Shown in pieces: positions 61,781 to 64,000 of a stretch of DNA of 64,000 bases. Positions within the stretch are counted from its first letter, which is position 1. Every line of letters starts with the position of its first letter. Below the pieces are notes generated by a model. It was not told the DNA's origin. It ran no database searches and was given only the letters and a program-made list of their open reading frames with translations. The DNA is from Streptomyces pinistramenti. GTDB taxonomy: Bacteria; Actinomycetota; Actinomycetes; Streptomycetales; Streptomycetaceae. Both the position numbers and the translations under genes were made by a program. Location of the stretch: assembly GCF_020564935.1 (NCBI RefSeq), contig NZ_JAJCXB010000012.1, positions 93,525-157,524 of the forward strand, read 5' to 3'.

Positions 61781-62791
61781 GTGACCACGATCAGCAGGCG
61801 TCCTGCCTCCAGTCCGCGACAGCTCACCCGCGTTGGTGACCGCCTGTCCTTCGTCTACCTCGAACGCTGTGTGGTGCACCGCGACGCCAACGCCATCACC
61901 GCCGAGGACGCAGAGGGAGTCCGCCACATCCCCTCGGCGACGATCGGCACGCTGCTCCTCGGCCCCGGCACGCGGATCACCCACCAGGCCATGGCGGTTC
62001 TCGGTGAGAGCGGCGCCGTGGTGGTATGGGTCGGCGAGAACGGCGTACGTTTCTACGCCGGCGGCCGGGCACTGAGCCGCTCCTCCGCTCTCGTGGAGGC
62101 CCAGGCCATGGCCTGGGCCAACCAGCGGGCCCGGCTCAACGTCGCCAGGGCCATGTACCGCCTCCGCTTCCCCGACGAGGACCCGGCCGGGTGCACCCGT
62201 CGCCAGCTCCTCGGTCGTGAGGGCGACCGGGTCAAGCGTTGTTACGCCGAGCAGGCCGCCCGCACCGGTGTCCCCTGGCGCGGCCGTCGGTTCACCCCCG
62301 GCGACTTCAGCTCCGGAGATGCCCCGAACCAGGCCATCACCGCCGCTGCGCAGTGCATGTACGGCATCGCCCAGACCGTGGTCGCGGCGCTGGGCTGTAG
62401 TCCTGGGCTCGGTTTCGTCCACTCGGGCCACGAACTGTCCTTCGTCCTCGATGTGGCCGACTTCTACAAGACGGACATCGGCATTCCCGTGGCCTTCGAG
62501 GTTGCCGCCGAAGGTCCGGAAGACATCGGCCCCCGCACTCGGCGAGCGCTGCGTGACCGCATCAACACCGTCGGGCTGCTCGACCGGTGCGTGCGCGACA
62601 TCAAGGGACTGCTCGCGCCCGCGGGTGCCGACCTGCCGGACGACGGCGACCACGTCACCCTCCTGTCCGACCGGGGTGCCGAGGTGGCCGCCGGCCGCAA
62701 CTACGGCGACCACGGAGATAGTCAGGGCGGCACCTTGGCTCAGGACATCGGGGCGCAGGACGCTCTCGCGCGGGATGGCGTCATCTGGTGA
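61781..62791 (+). CDS. cas1: Cas1e, spacer-integration nuclease/integrase
   Basis: 336 aa from a GTG start 3 bp after cas6e. Contains DRLSFVYLERCVVHRDANAI and VRHIPSATIGTLLLGPGTRI near the N-terminus, then SRSSALVEAQAMAWANQRAR, and the acidic catalytic residues in the C-terminal helical domain: GFVHSGHELSFVLDVADFYK carries His and Asp. With Cas2 it captures and inserts new spacers. Its presence with cas2 and a leader-adjacent array shows the locus is equipped for adaptation. Confidence 0.96.
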   Translation: MTTISRRPASSPRQLTRVGDRLSFVYLERCVVHRDANAITAEDAEGVRHIPSATIGTLLLGPGTRITHQAMAVLGESGAVVVWVGENGVRFYAGGRALSRSSALVEAQAMAWANQRARLNVARAMYRLRFPDEDPAGCTRRQLLGREGDRVKRCYAEQAARTGVPWRGRRFTPGDFSSGDAPNQAITAAAQCMYGIAQTVVAALGCSPGLGFVHSGHELSFVLDVADFYKTDIGIPVAFEVAAEGPEDIGPRTRRALRDRINTVGLLDRCVRDIKGLLAPAGADLPDDGDHVTLLSDRGAEVAAGRNYGDHGDSQGGTLAQDIGAQDALARDGVIW

Positions 62792-63138
62792 CAGTCATCG
62801 TCCTCACTCACTGCCCGGTCGGCCTGCGCGGCTTCCTCACCCGCTGGCTCTTGGAAATCTCTCCTGGTGTCTTCCTGGGCAGTCCCTCCGCCCGCATTCG
62901 CGACGCCCTGTGGGACGAGGTCCGCCAATACGCCGGTAACGGCCGCGCATTGCTCGCCTATTCCACCAACTCCGAACAGGGCTATGCCTTCCGTACCCAC
63001 GACCACAAATGGCATCCCGTCGACCATGAGGGCCTCACCCTCATCTTCCGCCCTTCCGACCGCCCTGCTTCCTCATCACCTTCTTTAGGCTGGAGCAAGG
63101 CGTCCAAGCGCCGCCGCTTCGGCAACCGGGCGCCGTAG
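62788..63138 (+). CDS. cas2: Cas2e, Cas1 partner in adaptation
   Basis: 116 aa, GTG start overlapping the cas1 stop. Starts MTVIVLTHCPVGLRGFLTRW, then LLEISPGVFLGSPSARIRDA and ALLAYSTNSEQGYAFRTHDH, the Cas2e (CT1978-type) ferredoxin fold. The C-terminal 25 residues are low-complexity. It dimerises and holds the Cas1 pair. Confidence 0.95.
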   Translation: MTVIVLTHCPVGLRGFLTRWLLEISPGVFLGSPSARIRDALWDEVRQYAGNGRALLAYSTNSEQGYAFRTHDHKWHPVDHEGLTLIFRPSDRPASSSPSLGWSKASKRRRFGNRAP

Positions 63139-63578
63139 CTTCTTGGCCAACGGGCCGACCTTCCGGTCGTGCTTGCCCGGGTGCCCGTACCGACAGCGGC
63201 CGTGCGGTGGTGTCCGCTGCGCGCCGCGACTCTGGCGAGTTCGGGTTTCGGCTCTTGGCGGCTTGTACGCCGAGAGCATCCGTTCCTAATGCCGAACGGT
63301 GGGAGCCGCCCGTACCTTCCTGACCATCGGCGTACCACGAACTGCCTTGCGCACGTGCGGGTTCAGTCGCGACCCGAAGCAGGGTAAGCCGCGCTCCTGG
63401 CAGGGCATCTTTGGGGGCGGAGTCCATGGCAGCCTCACCCGGGAAACCTCGGTGTGAACGCGTAGCCTGTGTCGTGGAGGCATCTGACCGAACGCATTCC
63501 CGTTTGCCCCGTATGTTCTTTTCTCTCATCCTTGCTGAAACAAGCGTCGCCCCTTGATAAAAGTGCAGCTCACGAAGA
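63139..63578 (+). promoter_or_regulatory. CRISPR leader region
   Basis: The gap between cas2 and the first repeat has no convincing gene on either strand; minus-strand frames are shadows or contain the array. The last 70 bp (63509-63578; TGTTCTTTTCTCTCATCC, TTGATAAAAGTGCAG) are distinctly AT-rich against the background, as expected of a leader with promoter and integration signals. Confidence 0.6.
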
Positions 63579-64000
63579 CCGCTCCCCGTGCCTGCGGGGA
63601 TGAGCCCGCCCCCAAGACCGCGAGGGGCCAGTTCAACGCCCGCTCCCCGTGCCTGCGGGGATGAGCCCGACGGCCTCGACCTGGTCCTCGACCTCGGCCG
63701 CCGCTCCCCGTGCCTGCGGGGATGAGCCCCAGCAGGTCCAGGTACGCGATTGGCACCGCGACCGCTCCCCGTGCCTGCGGGGATGAGCCCGCGATGATCG
63801 CGGCGACGGTGCCGGCAGACAGCCGCTCCCCGTGCCTGCGGGGATGAGCCCGAGCCCCGGCATGCTTCTCACGCCCTACGTGGCCGCTCCCCGTGCCTGC
63901 GGGGATGAGCCCTCGCCGGCGGCCTTGCATTCCTGCACGATGATCCGCTCCCCGTGCCTGCGGGGATGAGCCCGCGGTGCAGGACTCCAGCAGCGGCAAC
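63579..64000 (+). CRISPR. Type I-E CRISPR array, first seven repeats
   Basis: 29-bp repeats at 63579, 63640, 63701, 63762, 63823, 63884 and 63945, each starting CCGCTCCCCG, then TGCCTGCGGGGATGAGCCC, with a perfect CCCCGxxxxxCGGGG-style hairpin for Cas6e. Spacers are 32 bp; six are complete and a seventh is cut by the window edge. The period is exactly 61 bp with no repeat variation. The repeat is in the sense orientation of the cas genes, reading away from the leader. The array continues beyond 64000. Five of the seven visible spacers begin with G. Confidence 0.98.

Overview
The window is high-GC actinobacterial DNA, almost certainly from a Streptomyces chromosome. Codon positions are strongly GC-biased, GTG starts and 4-nt start/stop overlaps are common, and typical Streptomyces families are present (DUF397/XRE-DUF5753 pair, single HATPase protein, eukaryotic-type Ser/Thr kinases, IS5-family elements).

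Layout. (1) 1-9.9 kb: a type VII secretion (WXG100-like) cluster, mostly on the minus strand. It holds a giant WXG-type polymorphic-toxin-like protein that runs off the left edge, a WXG100-like partner, two further small T7SS-style proteins and a membrane-anchored protein. (2) 10.3-11.7 kb: an atypical LuxR-family regulator, a decayed integrase, a terminator and a 3' fragment of a tRNA-Arg-like gene that marks an attachment site. (3) 11.8-51.6 kb: a roughly 40-kb island bounded by two directly repeated tRNA 3' fragments. Each fragment is interrupted at the same TTA by a different IS5-family insertion sequence. The island starts with a dead integrase and a dead Fic gene and then holds stacked defence modules: (a) a Ser/Thr kinase divergent from a DISARM-like operon (giant DEAD/DUF1998 helicase with a C-terminal nuclease-like domain, SNF2 helicase, Eco57I-type methylase); (b) a regulator block (DUF397, frameshifted XRE-DUF5753, HATPase); (c) an ABC-three-component operon (RAMA protein, restriction-like/CTD protein, middle component, DUF2326 ATPase); (d) a frameshifted UvrD-like helicase and an HsdM/HsdS-like methylase; (e) a second Ser/Thr kinase divergent from a pPIWI-RE operon (Cas4/RecB-like nuclease, PD-(D/E)XK REase, DinG-like helicase, pPIWI-RE protein). 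(4) 52.5-64 kb: a complete type I-E CRISPR-Cas locus with a natural Cas3-Cse1 fusion, all adaptation genes, a leader and the start of an array (seven repeats in the window), plus two relic repeat-like palindromes upstream of cas3.

The observation I rate highest is a 16-bp motif, TGTRAAC-N3-GTCRAT. It occurs four times: in the two kinase/operon intergenic regions and just upstream of the UvrD-like helicase and the HsdM-like methylase. It ties the DISARM-like and pPIWI-RE modules, their kinases, the helicase and the methylase into one putative regulon. This suggests a single kinase-controlled composite defence system, with the ABC-3C and regulator genes being a separate insertion in its middle.
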